A stretch of 64,000 nt of DNA from Diorhabda sublineata (taxonomy: Eukaryota > Arthropoda > Insecta > Coleoptera > Chrysomelidae): NCBI RefSeq assembly GCF_026230105.1, contig NC_079484.1, positions 12,105,805-12,169,804 on the forward strand, read 5' to 3'. Under the pieces are notes generated by a model that searched no databases, had not been told where the DNA came from, and saw only the letters and a program-made list of their open reading frames with translations. Positions 9,527 through 22,144 of the stretch are shown one piece after another (the first letter of the stretch is position 1; every line of letters starts with the position of its first letter). A program made the position numbers and the translations under genes.

Positions 9527-12180
9527 GTTGTAACAATTTTCTTTGTTCAAAGTTTTAGTGTTGAAAACTAAATTGTGTCATTGTTTCATAAATAATTGCT
9601 TATGGTTTTATGCGTATATCTACAATAACATCCTATTTTGATCTGAATTTTTTTGTATAATTATAGGTGGGAGAATCTGTTTCACAACAATATATTGTGA
9701 CAAAAGTTATAAGAGATAAAACGCTCAAGATCAATCCAAAACTCATTGACAGACAAACACGTATGTTTTAATGTGGATCGACCTACTTAAATTGAAATTA
9801 ATCTGTCATATATTTCTGGTGATCTACCGAATGTTCAGTTACGATAGCTATTATTTCATATGGTAATTTTATTTCGTTTTTCCGTGTGAAGTTGTATATG
9901 AAAGTACAACGTACAGATATTTGTGCCTACTTTCATAAGAATATGGTATTAAATACTTTTTTCTACTACTCTACTAGAAAACGTAATTTTCGATCTTTAA
10001 GTCGCAGTTAGGAAAATGATTTCGAGAGAAATGAAAATTTTTTGACTACCTCTTGGAACCATGTTTCAAAAACATCATTTTCCTTTCTGTATCTCTCTTT
10101 TGATTTCTTAGGAATTAAGTTCAATGCCACAAATTTTGCCTCTTAAGCCAACTTAAACCTATAATTTCTAAATTTTCTTGTTTGAAATTTGGAAAACTTC
10201 TAACACTACGTGACAGTTTTGTGTTTATATATTGTCAAAATTCATATTAAATCTGTAATTGTTACCAACTGATGCAATCACTCATTTATATTTTGTTATA
10301 AAATTAAAATATTTTCCTAGCAAGTACTGGCTACTTAAGTTCCACAATATTATATTAAGATGTAGTAGAAAGAAACGATATACAAATGATATCAAGAGAA
10401 AAATGCCTTTCTACTATCTACGGGAGGGAATGTGTTATTTTCGTTCTCTTGGTATGTAAATAGCTATTGCGTAACCTTAATGACTTATACGGAACTCACT
10501 TTGATAATAGCTATTCTAGTATATTCAAATTTAAATTACATATATGAGAACTGCATATATTTATCCATTGTCACCTTTGCCGATTTAGGTTGTTGTTTCT
10601 GAAATTTTTTAGTACAAATTAATGTTCAAGTTTACTCTTTATTTTCAATGATCATTTGATCCTTTCTGTTAACACCTAACTTGGTTAAGTTAGGTCTCTG
10701 AAGCTTATATTATATTTTCAGATATATACCCAACATTCACTACCATGCTTCATGAATTGATTTTGGAATATTTATTTTCGGGACATTAGGAATTCCTTTT
10801 CTTATATATCTAAAGCAATTATCTTTCATCAACAAGTGGTGTATACCATCGATTTCGTTGATTGTTTGACATAGACCTATAATTCATTTTAATCTTTTGA
10901 ATAATTATTTTTTAATTATAATTAATAACATTAAACGTCGTTTCTCCATTTAAGGTCAGCTTCTGTTAATATTTTGAAGAAGTATGTGTGAATAATTAAA
11001 AGAAACTCCTTAATATTAAAAACTCTTGTTCTGTATTTTGTTTATTCCTTCTTCTTGACTTACTACCACAACGTACCAATATTGATTTTTGTTTTTTTAA
11101 TTCTTGTTTATGTTATCACATTATAGTTTAATTTACTTACTTTCGATCCTTATTTATTTAACTTTTGTTTTTACTTCTCTGAATAGATATTGCAAAATTA
11201 GATTTTGAATTAAAATTGTGATATTTCACTATTTTAGGTCGTGACTAGACGAAAAAAATATATAAAAAAGTTTGCTTTTGTATTTAGGAAATTGATAATT
11301 TTCTAAATCTGAATACTGCTTTAAAACTATTTTTCCTATTTTGAGTACTATTCAGCAACGTTGGAAATTTTTCAACGGCAAAAATCTAATTGCAGATCAA
11401 CAAAAATTCCAATGTCAACTTGCGAATTTCTTTACTACAAAAAACATGTAGATCCCATGGCTTATCTTGATGCAGAACGGGACAGTTACAGTTTTTAGTT
11501 GGTGTTTTACGTCTCGAAATTTAATAAATTGACCACATACCTATATACAAAATTACATCAGCATCTTATTTACACTTTCGCGATGACATTTAAAGTTTCT
11601 ATAGATTTATACACAATACCTCAGCACTCAAATGCCATTTAGCTATTTGATCGTACAAACTCTACTCTGATCCCGTGGTATTTTTGAATGTTTCAATTTT
11701 TTAATTTATCACAAAAGTGAACTACCAAAAGATTTTTATTTTCCTTTCGTTTTATACTATAAATATACATACTTTAGGATGAAGAAAGAAATTTTTTCTC
11801 TACAGCACTGTAATGCATTATAAATACGAATAACTCCTTGTCTGAATTATTTTGTCATTGAGCTGAGCGTATTTTTTTAAAATTAGATTTATCATTATTT
11901 CTGTTTTAATTTCAAATCTTCCTTGTCATGAATTTTTCCATGTGGAACTTCACTATCAAAAAATATGGTTACCTATTATTTTTTTTTTGGTAGGTTTTAT
12001 AGCCTAATTTCATGAACTTTCAGTTAAAAAAGTTATGTCGATAGCTGTAATGTCACCTTTGTTTTTAAATGTGATCAAATGTAAAAATCCTTCATAATCA
12101 CTCTTAAATTTGTATTATAAGGGCTCTTCTTTTTGTCAAAGTAATACTGGCGTAACTGGCTGCTTTAAATATTTTGCATC
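9527..12180. other. No recognisable gene or repeat
   Basis: About 2.6 kb of AT-rich sequence. Open frames are short (the longest near 10259-10459) and show no motif I know. Confidence 0.55.
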
Positions 12181-12370
12181 GAATCTATATGAATCAAATG
12201 TATTGGAATCGAATCTATATATTGAAACTAGATTGATATATTTGATTTATATAGATAGGATTTATAGATTCGACTCATATAGATTCTGTTCAAGTAAAAT
12301 CGATTTGTATAGATTCTATTCAAAATATATTGATCTATATTCGATTAATACAATATCGATTCGCTTCACA
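12180..12370. repeat. Cluster of degenerate GATTCGA/TATAGATT units
   Basis: Variants of ATCGAATCTATATGAATC and its inverse recur at least six times (for example GAATCTATATGAATC, GAATCTATATATTGAAAC, GATTCGACTCATATAGATTC, GATTTGTATAGATTC). Units are in both orientations at irregular spacing of about 20-40 bp. Confidence 0.6.
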
Positions 12371-15300
12371 CGGATTTTTGCGTATTGCTTGTTCAACTTC
12401 TTCCGTCGTTTACCAGTATTTGATGCTTTTTTTTTTCGAGTTCCAGTTATTCTTTTTTACCTACTTTGTGTTGATATATTTGAAGAATATATTGCTCGAT
12501 TTTCCCTATTTTTTTTAAACCTCTGATATGCTTTGTTATTTGTTTTCCATATTTTCACAAAATTATTCCCATTTTATAATTTTTGTAATAATATATGCCA
12601 TGTACCTTCTCTTTAGTTTTGTTTGTTTTTCAAAATTTTCATACCAACTCCTTGGTTTTTGGTTTTCGCATACTTTCAAAGTTAAATTATTGAAGACGGT
12701 TTCCAAAATAGTGGATGTTCAATTAAATATTACATATTACTCATACATATTCATATCAATAGCGATTTAATTCGAGGAACAAAACTACACACCATACATA
12801 AATATGATTAATTGGTTTTATTTGAAATCTTCAAAAATATGTAGCTCATTAAAACAATAATTATATTTCTAACAAATCAACTTTTGATGAGCACAAATCT
12901 TTCGACCTTGAAAAATACTACTAGCATTCATATCGCAGTTTTTCTAGTGTTAATCTACACCCACAAAAATCAATAATAACACTTCTCGGAACTGCCTTAA
13001 CCAGACTCAAACTCAACTTGTTTTGTACGTTGGTCAACGTTGGATACTATCATTTCACCATCTGACAACAGCGCATATTCCAAGCAAAGCCTAAAGTTGT
13101 TTCTCCTTTAAGATCAAATATAACATTGTTTAAATTGACGACATCCGCCATGTTTCGGCTGATTTTCGACCTTAGTCTCGCTATATCACAATGGCGTACT
13201 TCTAGAAAATTTCAAAGGGGTATCGATTTTAAATATTTTGTACTTAAAATATGGGTTATATATTTAAGAAACATTTTGTTTTTAAATTTAATATGATATA
13301 ATAATAATGACGTTCAAAAAGTATTGGTAGTTGACCCCTACCCTACTTCTACTGCTGCCCTTAAGTCTGATATTCTCTTATTTATTCTTCTTGATCATTG
13401 CTTAACGTAACTTTTTTGTAGTATTTCTCTGTTATTTGCTTATCCATTTTTGAAAATCTGTGACTTGTGATTTTCCGGCGTTAATCCCTCTTTCATGTCT
13501 CGTTACCATTATTGCATTTACAAATGTTTTACATTTCAATGATAATTGTGAGGTGTATGAAATATTTCCTGCGTTTACTCTACCGTAGCTTGTTTATTTT
13601 TTACTGGATGTTAGCTAACTCCTTTCTTGTCATTGAATAATTTTCTTTAGTGATTTATAATGTCTTGATGCTGTCTAATATCTTCTCACATAATCTTTGT
13701 TTCTATTTTTTATCACCTTTTTAGCTATTTCATTTATTGGCGAAAATCACGTGTCACTAGATGGCGCTGATTTGGTTTCTATACGCATGAACAACAACAC
13801 AACCTGTAAAGTTGTTTGATGATGTTTATTTTTTTATATGTTTATTTGAGAGCTAAAAATGACAAAAATGAAAGTAGCCCTCTTTAACTTATGGCCTAGA
13901 AGAAACAAATTTAAAAACCATTAAAAGTTGGTGTCTGTAGACGTCAGGTTTAACTTCCCAGCCTAAAGATTGGAAATGAATTTGTTCATGTAATACTGGA
14001 ATCTCCGGCTTCTGCAAACATATTATTGCATCAGTAAAGTACTTTAAACAGGCATATTTTGACTAAAATTTTAAATAACACTTTCTATTGTCTATACAAC
14101 AACAAAATTAGATCGTAGTCTGGCTTTGTTGTTCACTTCTATTGAAGTTTGACTGAAAATCAACAGATGTCGCCCACTTTGTAATTTTTCCGAATAATCA
14201 GAAGATATGAAACACTATGACAAAGAATTTTCGCATTATTTTTTTCGACATATGGATGTTTTATACAGCTTTCTGCTATTCAAATAGTCAAATATGTGTA
14301 AGTATTAATTACCCGGCCCATACGAAAAAAGTAAAAACTCTTTGCCAACTATTCTAGTTGACTAAATACAGTCAGTAAGTAGATTCTTGTGTTCTTAGCT
14401 TGCAACAACCTTTTCTTGATTCACCTTAGCAATGGGACTGCCTTTTTAAACGAGATTTTTTTCAAAAAATGACCTTTGGTAAGATGTTGATAGACTAGAA
14501 TGTATTCATTCATCAATTATAAAGACATATTTACTATTATCCAAATCAAGTTGACTTATATTTTCTTTGAATTTCAGATTCAGGTGTTAATAATTTTGAG
14601 GAATTTCTCACAAAAAAATAGACATAATAGAATTTAGGTAAAATTCTTGTACTAACCGAAACTTTGGTTCCAAATCAATCTCTGTTCATATTACACTGTA
14701 ATACAGGCGCAATGGCAAGATAATTCTGAAAAAACTTTGATTCGACTGACTGCACCGATGCCAGGAACGGTGCCATTGACCCAGTATTACAAAAGAAAAT
14801 GGCTCCGTATGACAATCTTTAACGTTTGTGGTTGACTATGCCCCAGATGCTACCATGTTTCACAACTCGTTTTTTCGACTGCCACTTATTGCCACCGATC
14901 TCTTCTTCTAATTACTACCGCTCTGTGATGGTTTTGTGATATTTTCCTTTGGTTGATTATAAACCAATGCTGTGGTCTGGTGATTAAATATTTTCATACA
15001 GCTCTTCGTACGATGAACAGATTATAAAGTAGTAGAGACCTGCTTTTTTGCATCCCAAATTGAGCTGACAGCTCTTTTCGCACTTACAAGAACTGTATCG
15101 CAGTATAGAGTGTGGTGTAGGGTTTAATTTGGTTTCCACTGGCACGATTCCACTTCTTTTTTTGCCTCCATTCAGTCGGGTCTCTTTGCTATTTATTGAA
15201 TATGGTTTGACTGGACTGCTTTACTTATAAGTAAACTACCAGCGAATGTTGTCGAGCGGCAGCTTCTGTGGGTAATCGTGAGAAAAAGTTTTATTTTGTT

Positions 15301-16517
15301 TTTTACGTTAAAAAAACGTATTCATCTCTAATTGTTTGGCTAGTCTGATGTCTTTTTTATACAGAAAGTATGGAAAGAAGCTTGTTCCCTGCTTCGGCAA
15401 CTTCACCTTGGTGTACATGAAGCTCTTTGAAAATACGTATATGTGATTGTTCTTTTGCAAAACTTTTTGAAATTTAAGTGTTCTATGGTTGAAAGATGTT
15501 GTGTCACAGCCACTCATTGCATGAGAAGATAAAACATGATCTGATAAGAGTTTTGTCAGCGTTAAGATGAGAATTAGAGATTTTCTAGTTTCAAGAAGAT
15601 ATTCTTTACATCAAGGCTACATAGATAAATTGAAATTAAATATAATAGAAAGTTTTTTTTAGAAAAAAAATTATAATAATTATAAGTAAAAAATTTATAA
15701 AATATATTATTTTCAAGCTTCTTAGTATGTTATTGAACCCAAACGGTTCATCGGAGAAATTACTAACTGAGTTGATAATTTTAACGTGTTTTATTCAATT
15801 GTCCCTTCCTTTACATCACGTTCCCACCTTATTAATTTAAAATGTTGACATTTCACATTTATATACATGTATAACCAGAGACGCCTCTGTTATATTTGGT
15901 TGTTTATCTCAATTAACGGTTTCAGGCTGTATAAGTCTTCTTTTTCTTGTTTTTCTATTAGCAGCGCAGAAACGAGAAACTTCTTGTTAGTGTGAACTGT
16001 ACAGACCCGAAGAAGGAGAGGAGAGTACGTCACGATGGTGACTGTTACTTTTTACTTAAAGAAAGTGAATCTGATCTTGTGTAATATTCATTTGGTTCGA
16101 TTAGAAACATTTTAAAAAGATAATTTAATACTACTTGTTATCAATTCATGAAAAATTAGAATCACTATCTATTTAAATTGAAATATATTTCTTTCTTATA
16201 AAATCAGAGGCGGGGATATAGATAAAATTCATATAATATCCCTAAAATTTTATAGGTCAGGGTAATACCTTTTTAAATATTAAGATAAGCATTTTTAAAT
16301 CTGGTATGGGTTCATATTTTACTATTTTTTATAAAAATGTGAAATTCAAATTTCAAGATGTTTGTATATTTAAACATTAATTGATAATATTCTACATCAA
16401 ATCAAAAAAGATCTAATACATGCACTTGAACTTTCAACCTATTGAGAAATTTGGTTTTAGTGTGATTATACTATAAATAGCATAAAAGCTATAAAAGAAA
16501 ATAAATTCTTTGGACTA
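12371..16517. other. No recognisable gene; one small inverted repeat
   Basis: About 4.1 kb of AT-rich DNA. The frames at 12110-12770 are hydrophobic products of T-rich sequence and are not convincing genes. A 20-bp inverted pair lies at 14698-14790. Confidence 0.55.
14698..14790. repeat. Short inverted repeat (hairpin)
   Basis: GTAATACAGGCGCAATGGCA at 14698-14717 pairs with TGCCATTGACCCAGTATTAC at 14771-14790, with three mismatches and a 53-base loop. It may be a small element or an RNA hairpin; no further clue. Confidence 0.55.
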
Positions 16518-16762
16518 TAGTTTATTTCAGAAATGTATAGAGTAATAAAATCTCATTAGGTATGCAAAGGGACCACAGAGTGACCCAACGAATATTTAAG
16601 CCACTTTCATAGCTTAGCATTCATTTCATTGTGTGGCGTCAATATATGGGTTTAGCCTATTGTTATCCATTCATAAACATTGAAATTAGTGTACCAAATG
16701 CGTGCCGGTAGGATACTCGTAAAAAGGAAAGAATTTTATTTTAACAGAATAAAAATTATGTA

Positions 16763-17249
16763 CCAGGTGTCCCAATAAAAATGGCTCTCGGCCATATCTC
16801 GGGAACCGTATATAGTAAAGTTTCGGGAAAAAAATTTATAACAAAAGTGACCTTGAGAAAAACCTGGAAATTATTTATAGAGTTGTAGGTCCACCGCCAG
16901 AGGGCGTAATTAAATACCAAAAATTATAAAATTAATAATTTACAAATTTTTCCCAATTAAGATGCATTTAATATAGGAATATAAAAGTAGACCAAATTAG
17001 CAACAGAATAGCGAAAACCACATGTCGATATCTTTTTCGTATTACGAGATATCTTAAGTAATATGTAAATTTTAAGCATTTTCCTTTTCCTTGGTATTTA
17101 ATTACGCCCTCTGGCGGTGGACCTACAACTCTGTAAATAATTTCTAGGTTTTTCTCGAGGTCACTTTTGTTATAAATGTTTTTTCCCGAAGCTGCACTAT
17201 AAACGGCTCCCGAGATATGGCCGAGTGCCATTCTTATTGGGTCACCCGG
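16763..17249. mobile_element. Element A, copy 2 (487-bp internally deleted, MITE-like)
   Basis: It begins CCAGGTGTCCCAATAAAAAT after TA at 16761 and ends ATTGGGTCACCCGG before TA at 17250. The arms pair over about 160 bp. The middle (about 16975-17090) matches 5383-5495 of element A copy 1, so it derives from A by loss of the transposase gene. No coding capacity. Confidence 0.88.
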
Positions 17250-17317
17250 TACATATTATTAGGTACATTTATTTTTTATTGAATATTATACAAAAAATAC
17301 ATTATACAGAAATTGAA

Positions 17318-18725
17318 TTATAAAAAATCATAATATTTTTCGTCATCTGAGGAACCGTCATCTCTCCTTAACGTTATAATTAACAGGTCGACGGTCCGAT
17401 CGATCAAGTAGTCAAGATCCCATATTTTCTCCTCTTCTTTAATGACATGCTGGACTGTTTTTCGCCAGTTCTCTGGTGTCACCTCTTTAATGGCTTGATC
17501 AAACAGTAGCCTAATGTCTTTCATTTTGAATGTCGTGTTGTATCTTGCTACAAATCCCTTCACTTGCGCCCTTATAAGTTCTATAGGATTTAGTTCGCAA
17601 TGATATGGCGGTGTGCGCAGCACAGTTACACTATGTTTTTCTACTATATCTTCCACGACGTATTTCATAAAACGATGTTTGTGTAAGTTTGCTATAGCTA
17701 ATAGATCTTTTTTTGCCCAATTATCTTGAAATTAAAACTTTTGGTGGTTAACCAGTCAATAATTTCTTGTTTACACCAAGATGAAGTTGGAGTATTCTCT
17801 ATGCGTCGAGAATGATAACTTGCGTTATTCATAACTACAACTGAATCAGCCGGAAGATATTTTATCATTTCACCAAAATAGTCTTCAAAAACATCCGAAT
17901 CCATGTCGTGGTAATCTCCCGTATGGCACGACTGAAAGGTTAGCAAACCTTCTTTTAAAAATCCCTCTTCGCTTGCAATATGAACGATTATTGGTCTTTT
18001 CCCTTTACCTGAAGGAAACAATTTAATACCCATTGACAGACCTTCCATGAAAGCTTGGCGAGCACTGGTTATATTTTTGTCTTGCCACATTTTTGGTACT
18101 GTATAAACTTCATTAATCCACGTCTCATCAAGATGCTTTGTTTTGTACTGCTTTATACTTCTTAAGTATTTTCGTCGCCAGCAAACAATTTCATCGCTTT
18201 CCAGTAAAAGTGCTTTACGGTTATGCTTTTCCCAGGCAAAATCCATGTTTCTCAAAGTGGTCCATAAAAGTTTTTTAGTTATAAACGGAATACTGTCATC
18301 CCGGCCAAGCTCCATTAAAATCTTATCTAGGCTGGGTATTTCTTTTAAAAAATAAAAATAGTGAATTTTTCTTCGAATTACACTTTTGGTTTCTTCATCA
18401 AGGACTTTTACTGGTCTGCCTGGACTTTTCTTGGGTGGTTCTACTTGGCCTGCTATCTTTCTCCCCTCAATAATTTAAAAATGGTGGACTTCCCAACTCC
18501 AGTCATTCGGTAACATCGGTCGACAGTTTCTTGTACAGTAAATTTCAGGTAATCGTATTTTATGCAATCGTGTACATCTGAATCTGAATCTGAAATAGGG
18601 TTGGAATTGGGCAAAGGCAATAATATATATGTAATACTATCTATGTAATCCCTACACAATATTTCAAGACCTACTACAGCTATGACCGATACCGAAATTG
18701 ACCGGAAATAGACGGAATTCCCCAT
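17318..18725 (-). pseudogene. DD82E IS630/Tc1-mariner-type transposase, copy 2 (nearly full length)
   Basis: Three overlapping frames rebuild about 460 residues. The N-terminal part ends with an HTH-like TVQETVDRCYRMTGVGKST; a one-base shift near 18470 leads to KIAGQVEPPKKSPGRPVK (AT-hook-like GRP), then KIHYFYFLKEIPSLDKILME and WRRKYLRSIKQYKTK. Catalytic blocks: HLDETWINEVYT (Asp kept), VVVMNNASYHSRR (catalytic Asp changed to Asn) and PPYHCELNPIELIRAQVKG (Glu kept). A second shift near 17735 separates the last block. The frame ends SSDDEKYYDFL with the stop at 17318. The start used, 18725, is the first Met of the open frame; the true start could lie further in. Cannot be active because of the Asn and the shifts. 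Confidence 0.82.
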
Positions 18726-18757
18726 TTTATTGCTCTATACATTTCTGAAATAGACTC

Positions 18758-19449
18758 TAATAAAAAAAATATTCTGGGTAATAAGACTTTTGGTTCCAGT
18801 GTGTGGTAATATACTCGTAATTGGTTTTCTAATAGCAATTTTGTCGATTTTTTAATATTTTCATTCGCATTAGATTAAATGATTTCTGAATATTATTCAG
18901 ACAAGCAAATATATTAAAATAACATTGGTTTTCATGTGCAAGTCTATGTAGTTAGATTCTTATAATGTATTCACTTTCTAGTGGAATTCAATTAGTTCTT
19001 TGTGCATTTTCCAAAAGTGTAAAATATATATTTCCCAACAAATCATAACTAAACAAAATATATTTCATTCAACAAGCGAAATACACGACGCTGTCAATGG
19101 TCTTAGAAGTTTTCAACAATCATAATAGGCTGTGCTGAACCTTACGATTAAGTGTTGTATTCATTTTATTCACAGAATATTTTCCATTTGGATGTCGGTC
19201 CAATTCCACATCGAACGTTCAATCAACCTCATTCGGAAAACAAAGAATACCCCGAAAACAGAGATTAGCAATTTTAAGTGTGTTTTGGCCCCAAGTCATG
19301 AAAATTACGGAAAACGAAAAAATTTTTTCAATTCAAAGAGCAGTACACCACCATTCTCAACGAGGATGGTCCCCCAAGCACATGTCTTGATCTAGAGATG
19401 GAGGTGGTAAGTAGCTAGAGAAATACCACTGTATTAGAAAGTACACAAT
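18758..19449. other. No recognisable feature
   Basis: AT-rich; the frame at 19132-19395 has no motif I know. Confidence 0.5.
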
Positions 19450-20530
19450 CTATACAGCATATGTTGCAAATTTGAAGACTCCACGTTGTGTTTGTTTTGC
19501 AGCCATCAATAGTGCACATTCTCAGTGAATTTGTAAATATGGAAAAAATTGGACATTGTCATGTGATACAATACTTTTATTTGAAAGGCATTAGTCCTAA
19601 CAATACAAAAGCTAAACTGCATTCTACCCTTGGTGAGATTGCTCCTTTGCTATCAACAGAAACATTTGGGTAGCAGAGAACGAGGCCGTACGATCTGCGA
19701 AGATCAGCATCGCAGTGATCGACCAAATGACGTAACGATTGTAGAAATGTTGAAAAAAATCCTCAAAGTGGTATGTAATTGATAATCGTCGACAGCTCGG
19801 CAGACATAGTAGGAATTTCAAAAAGTGCGGAATCTTTCGTATTGACTGAGAATTTGGATATGAGAAAGTTGTGCGCAGGATGGGTGCCGCGTTTGCTCAC
19901 AATGTAACAAAACCGGCATAGTGAAGATGTTTCCATCGCGTGTTCGGCAATGTTTCACATATATAAAGCCAACATTTTGTGCCGTTTCATAACGATGGAT
20001 AAAACGTAGGTCCATCACTTCACACCCGAAACAAAAGAACAATCAAAACAACGAACTGAAAATGGAGAACCGGCTTCAAAGAAGCAAAGACCGTTCCATC
20101 TACAGACAAGGTCATAGCGAAGGTTTTTTGTGATACGATAATTTTCATTAATTATCTTAAAAAATGAAAAACTATCAACGTTGACAATTATGCGTACTTA
20201 TTGTAACGTTTGAGCGAAGAAATCAAGCAAAACAGCCACATTTGTCTGAGAAGAAAATGTTGTTTCATCGAGACAATGCACTAGCTCACACATCCGTCAT
20301 TCCAATGGCCAATATTAATGGAATAAAGTTTGAATTGCTAGCTCATGCACTCTATTCGCCAGAATTAGCCTCCACGGATTATTTTCTGTTCCCAGACTTA
20401 GAACATTGCAGGGAAAATTGTATAGAGCCAAAAGGAGTTTACATTGAAATATGAATATATTTTTTTCCAAATTTTTTGTTTTTTTTTGGTTATTGGAGAA
20501 ATTTCGCAAATTTTGTTTTTTGCTTATTAT
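19450..20530 (+). pseudogene. mariner (irritans-like) relic
   Basis: Pieces of a mariner transposase in the right order and on one strand: N terminus MEKIGHCHVIQYFYLKGISP at 19539 followed by STLGEIAPLLST; then NLDMRKLCAGWVPRLLT near 19855; the second catalytic block LFHRDNALAHTSV near 20263; and the third, YSPELASTDYFLFPDL near 20355, which keeps the Asp of the TDYFLF motif. The end CIEPKGVYIEI matches the usual CIELKGDYVEK. The first catalytic block is a poor FITMDKT near 19990. Many stops and shifts, and a deletion just before the C terminus. A leader like GCCATCAATAGTGCACATTC at 19502 is usual for these elements. Ends are not exact. Confidence 0.78.
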
Positions 20531-21863
20531 TTTTCATCCTGTATATGACCAATATTTTTTTCCGTTTAACACATGTACTATTCATATTTTTCTATGCATG
20601 TGACATATTTATATATCCGGAACTTTTAAAAATTTCGACTTTGTTTAATATCCAACATTTTCAATTATTTTCAAACGTACGTAAATATATTTTTAATATT
20701 TATTCAATTAATTTGCTGAAATGTAGGTTACGTTCAAATACAACTATTTATGGAATATGAACATTTGATAAAAAGTACCAGTAAATTGACTCACTTAGGT
20801 CACGCGTCAGTTGATGCTCCAAATTTAAGAAGGCAATTAAAGTCCACTATAAAAGCTCATGAAAATAATTAGAAAAAACAATTCTTACAAGTTGTAAACA
20901 AAACCATTAATTTACGCTTTGTAGCCAGTGTCGTCAGCAAACGAGAATTTAAACCATGAACGTTGTACCAAGGCAAGATATTTAAATCATGTTTTATTTA
21001 TTGTAGTTCTATTAATCATAACAATTTTCAACAATCGCCATTCACAAGGAGAATACTTTATATCTATTTCTTTCTTTAAACCAACGAATTTTATTATTGT
21101 AAAATATAGTACAAGCGAAATTTCTTTGACTAAAAGTTGTAAGTTTCATTTCTTGACAAATGAGTTTTAATCGTTAAGTCAGGAACCAAGAAGTTCTGAC
21201 TGTGATTTTACAACACCAAGTCATTCAAGTTGTTTCCATCAAATGGACTGGAACTTAACGAGTATGTAAGGTCGGTAAACTATTTATTGAAACTTTCAGA
21301 AGAACCATTATCAGCTACATTATTTTTAAAAATCTAAAGGCGCCGTCGGTGCATTGTGAGAAACAGGACTTGTGGCAGATTGCAAATTTGGATATTCAAT
21401 CTTAAGCTTTTATTTTTGTAATCATTTTCAGTCTTTGCAATAAAAATAGCAATAATAAGGATGATTGATGATGCAAAATTATTATAATAATTTTTAAACC
21501 ATTATCACATTTAAAATCAAGTTTTTAAATTTTCGGTTTAAAATTCTTTAAACCGCTCATTTACAAAATAAGTATCTATAATTAATAAAAAAAAATTGTA
21601 ATTTACCTACGTATCCAGAAAATAGCTGCTTCCTATAAATATTTCATTATTGTGTAAAAATAACTTCCTTAGAAATCTTTTGCAATTTATTGTATATCAG
21701 ACACAAAAAATAGGCCACTCACTATTTCCATATTATTTTGTGGTGGCAAGTGCCAAGAAACACTATGTGACATCACTTCTTAGAGTTAGTAAGTGGGTTT
21801 TACATGAAAGGTCATTTCTTTATTTCATTTTGACCTGCTTATATGAACAAATCTAAGTTGGAA
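20531..21863. other. No recognisable gene
   Basis: AT-rich DNA with several short hydrophobic open frames (20476-20760, 20928-21170, 21650-21856) that show no family signature. Confidence 0.5.
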
Positions 21864-22144
21864 TCAGACCGTAACAGACGTATCAATGATACGGGCCCTC
21901 CGGGCTACAGAGGCCCCTAACGTGTATAAACAAAAATTAATGAAATGTTATCCTCAATGTCAATTAATCTCGCTTTCCCCTGGAAAAACATATAAAAAAA
22001 ACTGTCATACGTGCCTAAAGCGATAAATATTTATTTTAATTTAATGCAAGCACTTTTGTTTTGTTTCTTTTGTGAGAAAATTATACCCTTCATTTGGGCC
22101 CCTCATTTTGATACATGGCCCCTCAAAAGCACGCTACGCCACTG
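21864..22144. mobile_element. hAT-like short non-autonomous element
   Basis: The right end, read inverted, begins CAGTGGCGTAGCGTGCTTTT, a hAT-like terminus. Its inner part GTATCAAAATGAGGGGCCC resembles the left part GTATCAATGATACGGGCCC at 21880. The left terminus seems shortened (CAGACCGTAACAGAC), and I see no matching 8-bp flanks, so the left limit is a guess. GC-rich ends stand out from the surroundings. No coding capacity. Confidence 0.5.

Larger units (their letters stand above)
16518..18757 (-). mobile_element. Element B, copy 2, with MITE-like element A nested
   Basis: The left end AGTTTATTTCAGAAATGTAT and the inverted right end (ATACATTTCTGAAATAGACT) are near-perfect inverted repeats. 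The order of parts is the same as in 4595-8410: left arm of B, element A at the same TA, right part of B with the transposase on the minus strand. This copy keeps the transposase segment deleted in copy 1. Confidence 0.85.

Noticed and set aside
12110..12770. Three overlapping hydrophobic open frames
   Set aside because: Rich in Phe, Tyr and Ile because the DNA is T-rich; part overlaps a repeat cluster.
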